Notes: generated from the letters alone by a model not told the origin. Positions 1-6,580 are shown, counted from the stretch's first letter. The stretch: 10,311 nt of DNA from Synergistaceae bacterium (GCA_022837505.1 JALHFZ010000074.1:1-10311), one strand, 5' to 3'. Program-made: numbers and translations.

Positions 1-302
1 AGAAGGCAGGGGGCAGAGGGGATGTTCCTCAGCCTGTCCGGAAAGGCGCGGTCTTTGAAGGTCAGAAGGCGGATGCCCGACTTCGCCGCCCGCTCGGCCT
101 CCCTCTCGGGCCAGTCCCCTTTGTCATGGGAGCGGAGGGTGCTGATGACCTGGGGAGAGCAGCCAAGCCCTTCCCACAGCTTCTCCCCCTCGAGATAGAA
201 GGCCTCGGGAGGAAGGCCGAGTTCTTCAAAACGGCTCCAGACCGGCGGGGGGAAGGCTCCCGAGGAGGCAAGCAGAAGAAGGGAGCGAAGCAGAGGGTTC
301 AT
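1..302 (-). CDS. dprA: DprA (Smf) DNA-processing protein, N-terminal part only (runs off the window)
   Basis: This is the first 100 codons of a protein whose 3' end lies beyond position 1. Reading the minus strand from ATG at 302 gives MNPLLRSLLLLASSG followed by a mixed helical region and then GIRLLTFKDRAFPDRLRNI with SAPCL after it. That last stretch matches the DprA/Smf signature before the Rossmann domain (G-I-x-L-L-T-x-x-D-x-x-F/Y-P-x-x-L-x-x-I-x-x-A-P). DprA binds incoming single-stranded DNA in the cytoplasm and loads RecA during natural transformation. The nucleotide-binding Rossmann core is not in the window. The ATG overlaps the comM stop codon in an ATGA junction and is preceded by GGAGGGG seven bases upstream, so the start is well supported. 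It follows comM, another transformation gene, which fits the assignment. Confidence 0.85.
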   Translation of the reverse strand, partial: MNPLLRSLLLLASSGAFPPPVWSRFEELGLPPEAFYLEGEKLWEGLGCSPQVISTLRSHDKGDWPEREAERAAKSGIRLLTFKDRAFPDRLRNIPSAPCL

Positions 303-1804
303 CCTGCAGCCCCTCCGTCCCGGTAGGCAAGGGCTTCCGCCACGTGGGAGACCTCCACCCTTTCACTGGCCGCAAGGTCGGCGATGGTGCGGGCCACTTT
401 GAGCACCCTGCTGATCCCCCTCCCCGAGAGGCGGAGCCGCCCGGCCATGGAGGCAAGAAAGGGGCGGACCTTCAGATCGAGAAGGAGGGATTTCTTGACC
501 ATCCGCTCGGGGAGTTCGGCGTTGCAGGTGCAGCCGCTCTCCCCCCAGCGGGTGCGCTGAATCTCCCGGGCGGCCTTTACCCTTGCGGCGATGACCTCGC
601 TCCCCTCCCCTCCGTCCCCCTCCACAGCCACCAGCTCCTCCGGCAGCAGACGGGGGACGGGCACATGGAGGTCGATCCGGTCGAGAATGGGGCCGGATAT
701 CTTCCGGCGGTACCGTTCCAGATCTGAGGGAGAACAGATGCACCGCTCCACGGGGTCGCCTATCCACCCGCAGGGGCAGGGGTTGCATGCAACGGCCAGA
801 AGGACCCGGCTGGGGTAGATGGCCGAGCCGGCGGCGCGGCTTACGGTGATATGGCCGTCCTCCAGGGGCTGGCGCAGGCTTTCGAGGATATCCCGGCGAA
901 ACTCGGGGAATTCGTCGAGGAAGAGCACTCCCCGGTGGGCGAGGCTCACCTCCCCCGGGCGGAGGGTGGAGCCCCCGCCGCAGATGGCGGCGATGCTCGC
1001 CGTATGATGGACGGCCCGGAAGGGGGGCTGCATGTCCCTCTCGAGGGGGATCCCAAGGGTGCTCCGAACAAGGGCAGCCTCGAGAAACTCCTCGGGGGAG
1101 AGGGGGGGAAGGATGCTCCGGAGGGCCCGGGCAAGAAGGGTCTTGCCGCTTCCCGGAGATCCGGTGAGCAGGATGTTGTGGTGCCCCGCAGCGGCGATCT
1201 CGAGGGCCCGCTTCGCCCCCGCCTGGCCGCGGATGTCGGAGAAGTCGGGGGTGCAGGGGCGGAACGCCCCCTCCTCAGGGGCATGCTCCTCGATCCGGGA
1301 AAGCTCCCTTTCTCCCCGGAGGGAGGCAAGAAGCTCCTCGAGGGTATCCGCTCCGAAGGCGGTGCACCCCCGCACGAGGGAGACCTCCGGGGCGTTCTCC
1401 TTCGGCACGTAGAGGGGGCACCCCCTCTCCCGGGCGAGGAGGGCGGCCCCCACGGCTCCCCGAACCCCCCGGAGCCTTCCGTCGAGAGCAAGCTCCCCCA
1501 TGTACAGGCCATCGGGAAGATCCGGCAGGCTCCCCATGGCCCGGGCAACGGCAAGGGCGATGGGGAGATCGAGGATGGCCCCTTCCTTCGGCAGATCGGC
1601 CGGAGCGAGGTTCACCGAGACCCTCCCCCGGACGGGAAGGCCGAGGGAGCGGAGGGCAGCCCGGACACGCTCCTTCGATTCCCTCACCGAGGCGTCGGGC
1701 AGGCCGACGATGGAGATGGCGAATAATCCGCCGGTGATCTCCACCTCCACCTCCACGGGGACCGCCTCGATCCCCCGGAGGGTTATCCCCCAGAGGGGGT
1801 TCAT
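299..1804 (-). CDS. comM: ComM / YifB-family Mg-chelatase-like AAA+ ATPase
   Basis: This 501-residue protein has the full length of the ComM/YifB family. The N-terminal domain (about 1-165) begins MNPLWGITLRGIEA and carries the family features GLPDASVRESKERVRAAL and NLAPADLPKEG, a Lon-substrate-domain-like fold. The AAA+ core follows, with Walker A GSPGSGKT at 215-222 and Walker B VLFLDE at 293-298. A cysteine cluster (C340, C343, C345, C355, C357) and the GPILDRIDLHVPVP block at 371-384 come next. The C-terminal Mg-chelatase domain contains RLRLSGRGISRVLKVARTIA. In transformable bacteria ComM is a hexameric helicase that promotes branch migration during integration of taken-up DNA. The ATG overlaps the yraN stop (ATGA), and its own stop overlaps dprA. 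No strong ribosome-binding site precedes it, so translation probably depends on coupling. Function in this organism is inferred from the family. Confidence 0.96.
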   Translation of the reverse strand: MNPLWGITLRGIEAVPVEVEVEITGGLFAISIVGLPDASVRESKERVRAALRSLGLPVRGRVSVNLAPADLPKEGAILDLPIALAVARAMGSLPDLPDGLYMGELALDGRLRGVRGAVGAALLARERGCPLYVPKENAPEVSLVRGCTAFGADTLEELLASLRGERELSRIEEHAPEEGAFRPCTPDFSDIRGQAGAKRALEIAAAGHHNILLTGSPGSGKTLLARALRSILPPLSPEEFLEAALVRSTLGIPLERDMQPPFRAVHHTASIAAICGGGSTLRPGEVSLAHRGVLFLDEFPEFRRDILESLRQPLEDGHITVSRAAGSAIYPSRVLLAVACNPCPCGWIGDPVERCICSPSDLERYRRKISGPILDRIDLHVPVPRLLPEELVAVEGDGGEGSEVIAARVKAAREIQRTRWGESGCTCNAELPERMVKKSLLLDLKVRPFLASMAGRLRLSGRGISRVLKVARTIADLAASERVEVSHVAEALAYRDGGAAG

Positions 1805-2175
1805 GAGAAATAGGCCCCCGCTGTGACATCCTCGAAGCGTTCAAGGGCGGCGGATCCATCGGAGCCCACGGTGACGGCGAGGATGTCAATCCTCCACGGT
1901 CCCTGCCAACCCCGTCTGTCCACGTACTGCCGCCCCGCCAGGACGAGACGGCCGAGCTTCCGGGGGCCGACGGACTCCTCCCCCCGCTGCATCCACCCCT
2001 CGCTGCGGGTGCGGACCTCGGCGACCACCAGTTCGTCTCCGTCAAGGGCCACGATGTCAAGCTCTCCCCCCCGAAAGGAGACATTCCGGTCGAGAATGGT
2101 CCAGCCGAGTTCTTTCAGCCGGGAGGCGGCGATCTCCTCCCCCTGTTTTCCGAGTATAAGATGTTCTGCGATCAT
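1801..2175 (-). CDS. yraN: YraN / UPF0102 family putative endonuclease-fold protein
   Basis: This 124-residue protein matches the small UPF0102 (YraN) family. Visible family elements in order are LGKQGEEIAASRLKELGW (8-25), RNVSFRGGELDIVALDGDEL (30-49), VAEVRTR (51-57) and the late RIDILAV segment. The E-x-D...E-x-K pattern of the PD-(D/E)XK nuclease fold appears as E38, D40 and E53-V-R55. Arginine replaces the usual lysine at the last position, a substitution I believe occurs in other members. The family's biochemical role is poorly defined; a DNA-structure-specific nuclease is a common guess. The gene sits between the FlhB-like gene and comM with 4-base ATGA overlaps on both sides. An AAAGGAG box lies seven bases before the ATG. 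The neighbours comM and dprA suggest a DNA-processing role, but that is inference. Confidence 0.92.
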   Translation of the reverse strand: MIAEHLILGKQGEEIAASRLKELGWTILDRNVSFRGGELDIVALDGDELVVAEVRTRSEGWMQRGEESVGPRKLGRLVLAGRQYVDRRGWQGPWRIDILAVTVGSDGSAALERFEDVTAGAYFS

Positions 2176-2450
2176 GGTGCGTCTCCTTTATCGATGGTGT
2201 AGAGCATGGCAAGAATCTTCGCCACCGCCTCGTAGAGGCCGAGGGGGATCTCCTCCCCCAGTTCGAGGACGAGGAGGGCGCTGACGAGGGCCGCGTCCTC
2301 CACCACTGGGATGTTCGACTCCCGGGCAAGGCGCACGATCCGCTCAGCCGTCTCCCCTCTCCCCGAGGCCGTCACGGCCGGGGCGTCATCCCTTTTTTCA
2401 TCGTAGCGCAGGGCTGCCGCAGCGAAGGGTTTCCTGCCTTTTCCGGTCAT
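2172..2450 (-). CDS. Stand-alone FlhB C-terminal-domain-like protein (YlqH/FlhX type)
   Basis: This 92-residue protein resembles only the cytoplasmic C-terminal domain of the flagellar export switch protein FlhB and its YscU/EscU relatives. The recognisable run includes AAALRYDEKRDDAPAV, then AERIVRLARESNIPVVED, ALVSALLVLELGEEIP and LYEAVAKILAMLY. FlhB's autocleavage motif NPTH would lie just before this region, but here the protein starts MTGKGRKPFAAAALRYDE with no such motif and no membrane segments. Comparable detached proteins are B. subtilis YlqH and the FlhX proteins. The gene overlaps the upstream FliK-like reading frame by ATGA and the downstream yraN by ATGA. Because FliK acts on the FlhB C-terminal domain in flagella, the pairing with a FliK-like neighbour may be functional. 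Whether it works in a flagellum cannot be told from the sequence. Confidence 0.85.
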   Translation of the reverse strand: MTGKGRKPFAAAALRYDEKRDDAPAVTASGRGETAERIVRLARESNIPVVEDAALVSALLVLELGEEIPLGLYEAVAKILAMLYTIDKGDAP

Positions 2451-3462
2451 ACCGTGATGTCCAGCCCCCCGGTCATGGGGGGCCTGACCCTCTCGCCCTT
2501 GGCAATCACAAGGGACTGAAGGACCAGGGAAAGGCCTTCGAGTTCCCTGCGGAACTCGCCGTATTTCGACCGGAGGGCTTCAAAGGTCTCCTCTCCTTCA
2601 GCCGGGACACCGCAAGGGAACGGCCGTCGCTCTCCGCCTCTCCCCATACGGATCCTAGCTCCTCCCCCTCCATATCGAAGGAAAGGGACCAGAAGGTCCG
2701 CTCCCCCTTCGAATGGATCCGGGCGGACAGGCGGGCCAGAAGGGGCTCTTCTCCGCCGCCGGCAGGCAAAAAGGCCGGAGCGAGCAGGGAGGGGTCCACC
2801 CCTTCTCTGCTGGGGCGGGAGAGGAGGGACTGCCCCCGGAGGAACATCCCCTTCTCGTCATCCCCCTCAAGAAGCGCCCTCAGCACGTCAAGGGGGTTTT
2901 CTCCCTTCCGTGCCCGGGTGCGGATCTCCTCCCGGATCTGCTTCCACAGGGCGGAGACCTCTTTTTTATCCCTGGCGAGATACCACGAAAGTATCTCCGC
3001 GTTTTCGGCGGTCAGAGGCAGTCCCCGGGCCCAGAGTTCGGCCAGAACACCCGGAGAGAGAGCTTTCCCCCCTGCTGCCGTCAGGGCATTCTTGAGAGCA
3101 GCCAGGGCTCCCTTGTCGAGGGGGAGCCCCCGGGAGAGAAGGGCCGAAGCCATCTCCCGGTCTGAAGGAGTGAGGGAGGCAAGAAGGGCCGTCTCCCCCT
3201 CAAGGAGCCGGAGGACGGGGACCTCTCCCGAGGCATCCCAGATCCCCTGAAAGTGCTGCCCCGCGAGAAGGGGCAGATTCGCCCGGGCAAGAAGATTCTG
3301 CCCGGCAATCCGAACGAGATAGGAACCGTCCTCCTGAAGGGAGGCCACAAAGCCATTGACCCGGGCGCCGTCGCTTATCCCGGGAAGAGTGCCCCTTTGA
3401 GGAAGGGGGGTTCCCGGGCGGACGGACGTCCCGGGAATTCTTCCGATCCCCTCAGGGGTCAC
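2447..3462 (-). pseudogene. FliK-like (YlqG-type) protein gene with an apparent 1-base frameshift
   Basis: The reading frame starts at GTG 3462, with GGAG eight bases upstream and an 11-base overlap with rnhB. It runs open to a TGA at 2506 (318 codons). The first 285 or so residues read as a coherent protein: an N-terminal region with SYLVRIAGQNLLARA, then helical, alanine/leucine-rich segments. Near the end WSLSFDMEGEELGSVWGEAE matches the start of a FliK C-terminal (Flg_hook) domain. From about 2610 onward this frame degenerates into an Arg/Lys/Pro/Ser-rich tail. The matching second half of the domain (AEGEETFEALRSKYGEF, then LSLVLQSLVIAKGERV) is in the -1 frame and ends at TGA 2447-2449, in an ATGA overlap with the next gene. 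A single missing base around 2600-2620 would join the two into one protein of about 338 residues. It could be a real mutation, a sequencing error or, less likely, recoding. The overall FliK/YlqG assignment rests on the C-terminal domain and the gene order. Confidence 0.75.
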
Positions 3463-4045
3463 GGGGGGCGCTCCATTTGAAGGACGTGCGGTGCAGCGGG
3501 CAGGGGCCGTGTTCGGACAGGACTTTGCGGTGGTCGGCCGTGGGGTACCCCTTGTGGCGGGAGAAGCCGTAGAGGGGGAACATCTCGCCGTACCGGTCCA
3601 TGATCCGGTCCCGGAGGACCTTGGCGGCCACGGAGGCAGCCGATACGGAGGGGACGAGGGCGTCAGCCCGGGGAAGGGCCCGCTGGCTGCAGGCCATTCC
3701 GGGGACGGGAAAGGTTCCGTCGACGATGAGCAGATCGAAGGGGAGGGGGAGGCGGGCGACGCACCGGGCCATGGCCCAGAGGGTGGCCCGGAGGATATTC
3801 ATTTTGTCGATTCTGGCGGCAGAGGCCGCCTGGGCCCGCCAGCAGACACCGAGGGCGTTCATGCGGCAGAAGATCTTCTCCCGCTGCCGGTCGGTGAGCT
3901 TTTTAGAATCGGTGAGGCCGAGGCTTTTAAGATCTTCTTCCTGAAAGGGAGAAAGGATGGCCGCGGCGGCCACCACGGGCCCTGCGAGAGGGCCTCTGCC
4001 CGCCTCATCCACCCCGGCGATCCGCCCCGCTCCTGTCAGATCCAC
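3452..4045 (-). CDS. rnhB: Ribonuclease HII
   Basis: This 197-residue protein is full length for RNase HII, which cuts RNA in RNA/DNA hybrids and excises single ribonucleotides from DNA in the cytoplasm. The signature GVDEAGRGPLAGPVV is at 11-25 and DSKKL at 46-50. The four metal-binding acids are visible as D13 and E14, D109 in LLIVDGT, and D128 in LPRADAL. The conserved VSAASVAAKVLRDR is at 134-147, and the C-terminal GYPTADH plus HRTSFK are present. The start is GTG at 4045, preceded by GGGGGAG five bases upstream, and overlaps the rbgA stop by 10 bases. A later start would remove the catalytic DEAGRG, so GTG is the sensible choice. The rbgA-rnhB order is the same as in B. subtilis (ylqF-rnhB). 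Confidence 0.97.
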   Translation of the reverse strand: MDLTGAGRIAGVDEAGRGPLAGPVVAAAAILSPFQEEDLKSLGLTDSKKLTDRQREKIFCRMNALGVCWRAQAASAARIDKMNILRATLWAMARCVARLPLPFDLLIVDGTFPVPGMACSQRALPRADALVPSVSAASVAAKVLRDRIMDRYGEMFPLYGFSRHKGYPTADHRKVLSEHGPCPLHRTSFKWSAPRDP

Positions 4046-4866
4046 GGCTTCTCCCCCGGCAGCTCGAGGGTGACGGGGCCGAGCCGTCCCGAGACGAAGG
4101 CCTCGACGAAACGTCGGGCCGCCCCGGTGAGGTCAACCTCTCCTCCGGTGACGAGGCATCCGAGGCGGCGACCCAGCTTCTCGAGAACGTCCTCTCCGGA
4201 ATCCCCGTCTGGTACGGCCACCCCCCATTTTTCCTCCACCATCCTCCACAGCCCGCGGCTTCTGAGCATGTCGATGAGATCGAGGGCGATCACCTCATAC
4301 CCCCCGATGACCTCCGACTTGCTCCCTCCGAGCCAGGCGAGGCGCCGCTGGACAGCATCCCCTGCGTGGGGATCGAGAATTCCCGGGGTATCCACCGCAA
4401 GGAACCCCTTCCCCTTGTACCAGGAGACCCCCCGGGTGATGCCGGGGATCCCCCCCACAGGGGCGTTGGATTTCCCCACGAGGGCATTGAGGAACATGGA
4501 TTTCCCCACATTGGGTATGCCCACCACGGCGAGGCGGACCTCCCGGTGGGGCGGTCCGTAGGGGAGCAGATCCCGCCGGATGGGTTCCATCTTCGGCTTC
4601 AGCAAATTGATCGCCCAGGCCTTTTTCCCGGCGGAGGTGAACCAGGAAATCCATCGGGCAGTCCCCTTGTCGTCGGCGAGGTCCTTTTTGGAAAGAACCA
4701 CGGCGACAGGACAGATACGGGAGAGCTCTTCGGTCAGAGGGGATGACGTCAGCAGCGGGGCCCGGGCATCCCGGACCTCGAGGATCACGTCAAGCTTCCC
4801 GGCGAGCTCGGAAAGCTTGCGCTTTCCCTTGGCCATATGGCCGGGAAACCAGACGGTACGCCCCAT
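4036..4866 (-). CDS. rbgA: RbgA (YlqF) ribosome-biogenesis GTPase, circularly permuted
   Basis: This 276-residue protein is close to the usual length of about 280. It has the family opening WFPGHMAKGKRKL (6-18) and DARAPL. GTPase motifs are circularly permuted: G4 comes first (SKKD at 59-62), then G1 GIPNVGKS (116-123), the switch region GGIPGITRG (138-146) and G3 DTPG (159-162). The C-terminal region of about 100 residues corresponds to the RNA-binding domain. RbgA assists late assembly of the 50S subunit. The G4 motif has serine where asparagine is usual (NKxD), a small departure that should still allow guanine recognition. The ATG directly follows the lepB TAA with no gap, and the 3' end overlaps rnhB. 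Confidence 0.96.
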   Translation of the reverse strand: MGRTVWFPGHMAKGKRKLSELAGKLDVILEVRDARAPLLTSSPLTEELSRICPVAVVLSKKDLADDKGTARWISWFTSAGKKAWAINLLKPKMEPIRRDLLPYGPPHREVRLAVVGIPNVGKSMFLNALVGKSNAPVGGIPGITRGVSWYKGKGFLAVDTPGILDPHAGDAVQRRLAWLGGSKSEVIGGYEVIALDLIDMLRSRGLWRMVEEKWGVAVPDGDSGEDVLEKLGRRLGCLVTGGEVDLTGAARRFVEAFVSGRLGPVTLELPGEKPWI

Positions 4867-5409
4867 TTACTTCACCAGTCCGATCCTGCTCAGAGGCCAG
4901 TAGCGGAAAAAGACCGGCCCCCGGATGTTCTGCTCGGGAACGAACCCCCAGAACCGGCTGTCCTGGGAATTGGGGCGGTTGTCCCCCATGGCGAAATACA
5001 TATTCGGTGGAATCTTCACCGGCGACTCGGGGAAAATCGGCCCGGCAGTCAGGGAGAAGGTGTCGTGATTCTTCACGTACTCCTCCCGGAGGGCCTGACC
5101 GTTTATGAAGACCGTGCCGTTTCGTATTTCGATGGTCTCTCCCGGCAGGCCTATGATCCGCTTCACGAAGTCCCGCTTGGGATCCACGGGGTACTTGAAG
5201 ACGAAGAGCTGCCCCCGCTTGGGCTCGGTGAAGGAGTACCAGAATTTCGCCACGAGCACCCGGTCCCCCACTTCGAGGGTCGGGATCATTGAGCCGCTGG
5301 GAATCCAAAAAGCCTGCACTACAAAGGTCCGGAGTATCAGGGCCAGGACCAGGGCCCACAGAACTGTTTCGATGGTCTCTCTCCACCATGGTTTCGGCAC
5401 AGCCGCCAT
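4867..5409 (-). CDS. lepB: Signal peptidase I (LepB/SipS type)
   Basis: This 180-residue, single-membrane-anchor signal peptidase I removes signal peptides from exported preproteins at the outer face of the cytoplasmic membrane. The N-terminal transmembrane helix spans about 14-34. Catalytic Ser40 lies in IPSGSMIPTL and the general-base Lys83 in FVKRIIGLPGE. The conserved late box MGDNRPNSQDSRFWG is at 141-155. The short form with one transmembrane helix is like that of Gram-positive and Synergistota enzymes, not the two-helix E. coli form. The ATG has an excellent ribosome-binding site (GGAGG seven bases upstream). It is the first gene of the operon behind the promoter at 5472-5500. Confidence 0.97.
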   Translation of the reverse strand: MAAVPKPWWRETIETVLWALVLALILRTFVVQAFWIPSGSMIPTLEVGDRVLVAKFWYSFTEPKRGQLFVFKYPVDPKRDFVKRIIGLPGETIEIRNGTVFINGQALREEYVKNHDTFSLTAGPIFPESPVKIPPNMYFAMGDNRPNSQDSRFWGFVPEQNIRGPVFFRYWPLSRIGLVK

Positions 5410-5471
5410 ATAAAAACCTCCATTTCGGGTCGTGGAGTTCTGAAAAGGTAAGGGAACCGCACTCCGCTCTT

Positions 5472-5500
5472 TTTATACCTCGAAAGGGCCTGACTTTCAA
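5472..5500 (-). promoter_or_regulatory. Sigma70-type promoter for the lepB-to-dprA operon
   Basis: On the minus strand TTGAAA (5495-5500) is followed by a 17-base spacer and TATAAA (5472-5477). This is a near-consensus promoter that predicts transcription starting near 5465 and a leader of about 55 bases before lepB. The -35 box overlaps the stop codon of the upstream pseudopilin gene. Confidence 0.7.
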
Positions 5501-6018
5501 TCCCGGGGAGGGTCTTCCCGATAGGAAACCCGACAGTAGGGGGAGACGACAATATAATGGAGAGGACGCCGCTGCTCGGGAGACGAACCGACTTCCACAG
5601 TAAAGGCCGGGGAGATGGTATTCCACAGGGGTGAATAAGTACAGAAGGCCAGGGAGGAACTGTGATTTGTGAACCACGCCTGCCCTTTGCCGTCATAGAC
5701 CTCAACCTCTGTGGGGTTGCTCCAGTAAATCCTGAGGTATCTCTGGGGCACGGAGGGGGATAACCGGAAGGCGAAGGACCTTCCCGACAGGAGGGCTTTA
5801 TAAAACACCCTCTGCAGCCACTGTGCGGCGAACTGCCCCTCCCTTCGCACCTCCTGTGGTGAGGGGCGTCCTCCGGCGAGAGAGGAAAAGGAGAGGGCTG
5901 CCCCTCCGAAAAGCACCGATAATATAAGGAGTGTCACCAGAAGCTCCGCGAGGGACAGCCCTCTTCTTCTGCAGAGCGGAAGCCCCCGGGGGCTTCCGCT
6001 CTTTGCTGCCTCGTTCAT
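5497..6018 (-). CDS. Orphan type IV pilin / pseudopilin-like protein (GspH/FimT-like)
   Basis: This 173-residue protein carries a type III (prepilin) signal. RRRG at 17-20 is followed by LSLAELLVTLLILSVLFGGA. Cleavage after Gly20 would leave Glu at position +5 of the mature protein, as in type IV pilins and type II secretion pseudopilins. The long hydrophobic helix continues to about residue 40, then a globular region with two cysteines (in FCTYS and PYCRVS) that might pair. The size and the single N-terminal helix suggest a minor pseudopilin. I chose ATG 6018 because it lies eight bases after the iorB stop, with AGAAGAA just before it. A longer frame upstream reads through iorB and is unlikely. 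There is no pilus assembly gene in the window. Downstream comM and dprA make a DNA-uptake pilus role plausible. Its family is clear from the N-terminus; its exact role is not. Confidence 0.8.
   Translation of the reverse strand: MNEAAKSGSPRGLPLCRRRGLSLAELLVTLLILSVLFGGAALSFSSLAGGRPSPQEVRREGQFAAQWLQRVFYKALLSGRSFAFRLSPSVPQRYLRIYWSNPTEVEVYDGKGQAWFTNHSSSLAFCTYSPLWNTISPAFTVEVGSSPEQRRPLHYIVVSPYCRVSYREDPPRD
5973..6002. repeat. Perfect 30-base palindrome (15 + 15) inside the pseudopilin leader region
   Basis: The arms 5973-5987 and 5988-6002 are exactly complementary with no spacer, centred on CCCCC/GGGGG. In the minus-strand transcript this would form a very stable hairpin starting about 16 bases after the pseudopilin ATG. 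It encodes roughly residues 6-16 of the prepilin leader peptide. No U-run follows it on either strand, so it is not a standard intrinsic terminator. Confidence 0.85.
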
Positions 6019-6026
6019 TTCTTCTT

Positions 6027-6578
6027 CTAATGGGCCTCGTATCCGAGCTGAAGGACCTTTCGATTGGCGTCCTCGAACTTCGCCGGGGAAAGTTCCTTCA
6101 CCGCCGCTGCCACTTCGTCGAAGGCCAGGTCGGTGACTCCCGAGGCACACATGGCCCCCGCCAGAAGCACGTTGAGAAAGAGGAAATTTCCTCCCATATG
6201 CTCCCGCAGAAGATCGTACCCCTTCACTGAATGGACTTTTATACCACGCTTTTTCAGATATTCAAGGAGATTCGGGTTCTCGAAGGCCTTTTCGTCGTGG
6301 ATATTCACCACGAGGGAACCTCCGTCCCTCAGAAAATGGAGGTTCCGGATGCCCTCTCCCTGATCGAAGGCGAGCAGGACGTCCGCCTCCCCCGCCTGGA
6401 CGAGGGGGCTCTGATAGTCCCCGATCTTGAAATGGCTCACTACGGACCCGCCCCGCTGGGCCATGCCGTGGACCTCGCTGCCGATGGCCTCAGCTCCGCG
6501 GTCGAGGGCGATCTTCCCCAGCACCTTGCTGGTGAAAAGTATCCCCTGGCCGCCTATTCCCACGATGACGTACTGCAT
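6027..6578 (-). CDS. iorB: Indolepyruvate:ferredoxin oxidoreductase, beta subunit
   Basis: This 183-residue protein corresponds to the gamma-type domain of 2-oxoacid:ferredoxin oxidoreductases. It opens MQYVIVGIGGQGILFTSKVL, a nucleotide-like glycine motif, then GSEVHGMAQRGGSVVSHFKIG, both typical of IorB. With IorA it forms the cytoplasmic enzyme that oxidatively decarboxylates indolepyruvate and other aryl pyruvates from Trp, Phe and Tyr to aryl-acetyl-CoA, passing electrons to ferredoxin. The start at ATG 6578 is supported by GGAGGGGAG just upstream and by MQYVIVGIGGQG being the normal family N-terminus. A longer frame to 6626 only reads back into iorA. It begins two bases after the iorA stop and is followed after eight bases by the pseudopilin gene. 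Confidence 0.95.
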   Translation of the reverse strand: MQYVIVGIGGQGILFTSKVLGKIALDRGAEAIGSEVHGMAQRGGSVVSHFKIGDYQSPLVQAGEADVLLAFDQGEGIRNLHFLRDGGSLVVNIHDEKAFENPNLLEYLKKRGIKVHSVKGYDLLREHMGGNFLFLNVLLAGAMCASGVTDLAFDEVAAAVKELSPAKFEDANRKVLQLGYEAH

Positions 6579-6580
6579 GG

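Noticed and set aside
851..1726. A 291-codon plus-strand open frame opposite comM
   Set aside because: It is a GC-driven shadow of comM with no recognisable domain.
1738..1758. Short tandem repeat of a six-base unit (CTCCAC) near the comM start
   Set aside because: It encodes the alternating Val-Glu strand (VEVEVE) that is normal in the ComM N-terminus.
2590..2660. Programmed -1 ribosomal frameshifting in the FliK-like gene
   Set aside because: No slippery heptamer with a suitable downstream pseudoknot or hairpin is apparent. A lost base or sequence error is simpler.
3491..4561. A 356-codon plus-strand open frame across rnhB and rbgA
   Set aside because: It is antisense to two genes with complete catalytic motifs, has Gly/Pro/Arg-rich low-complexity content, and no ribosome-binding site. 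Long antisense frames are common in GC-rich coding DNA.
5973..6002. Palindrome as an intrinsic transcription terminator for the ior operon
   Set aside because: No run of T follows the stem on either strand, and it lies inside the pseudopilin coding region. It is kept only as an unexplained palindrome.
6019..6150. Upstream extension of the pseudopilin frame to ATG 6150
   Set aside because: The extension reads out of frame through the conserved end of iorB and has no prepilin-like features. The ATG at 6018 fits the leader length and the intergenic spacing.
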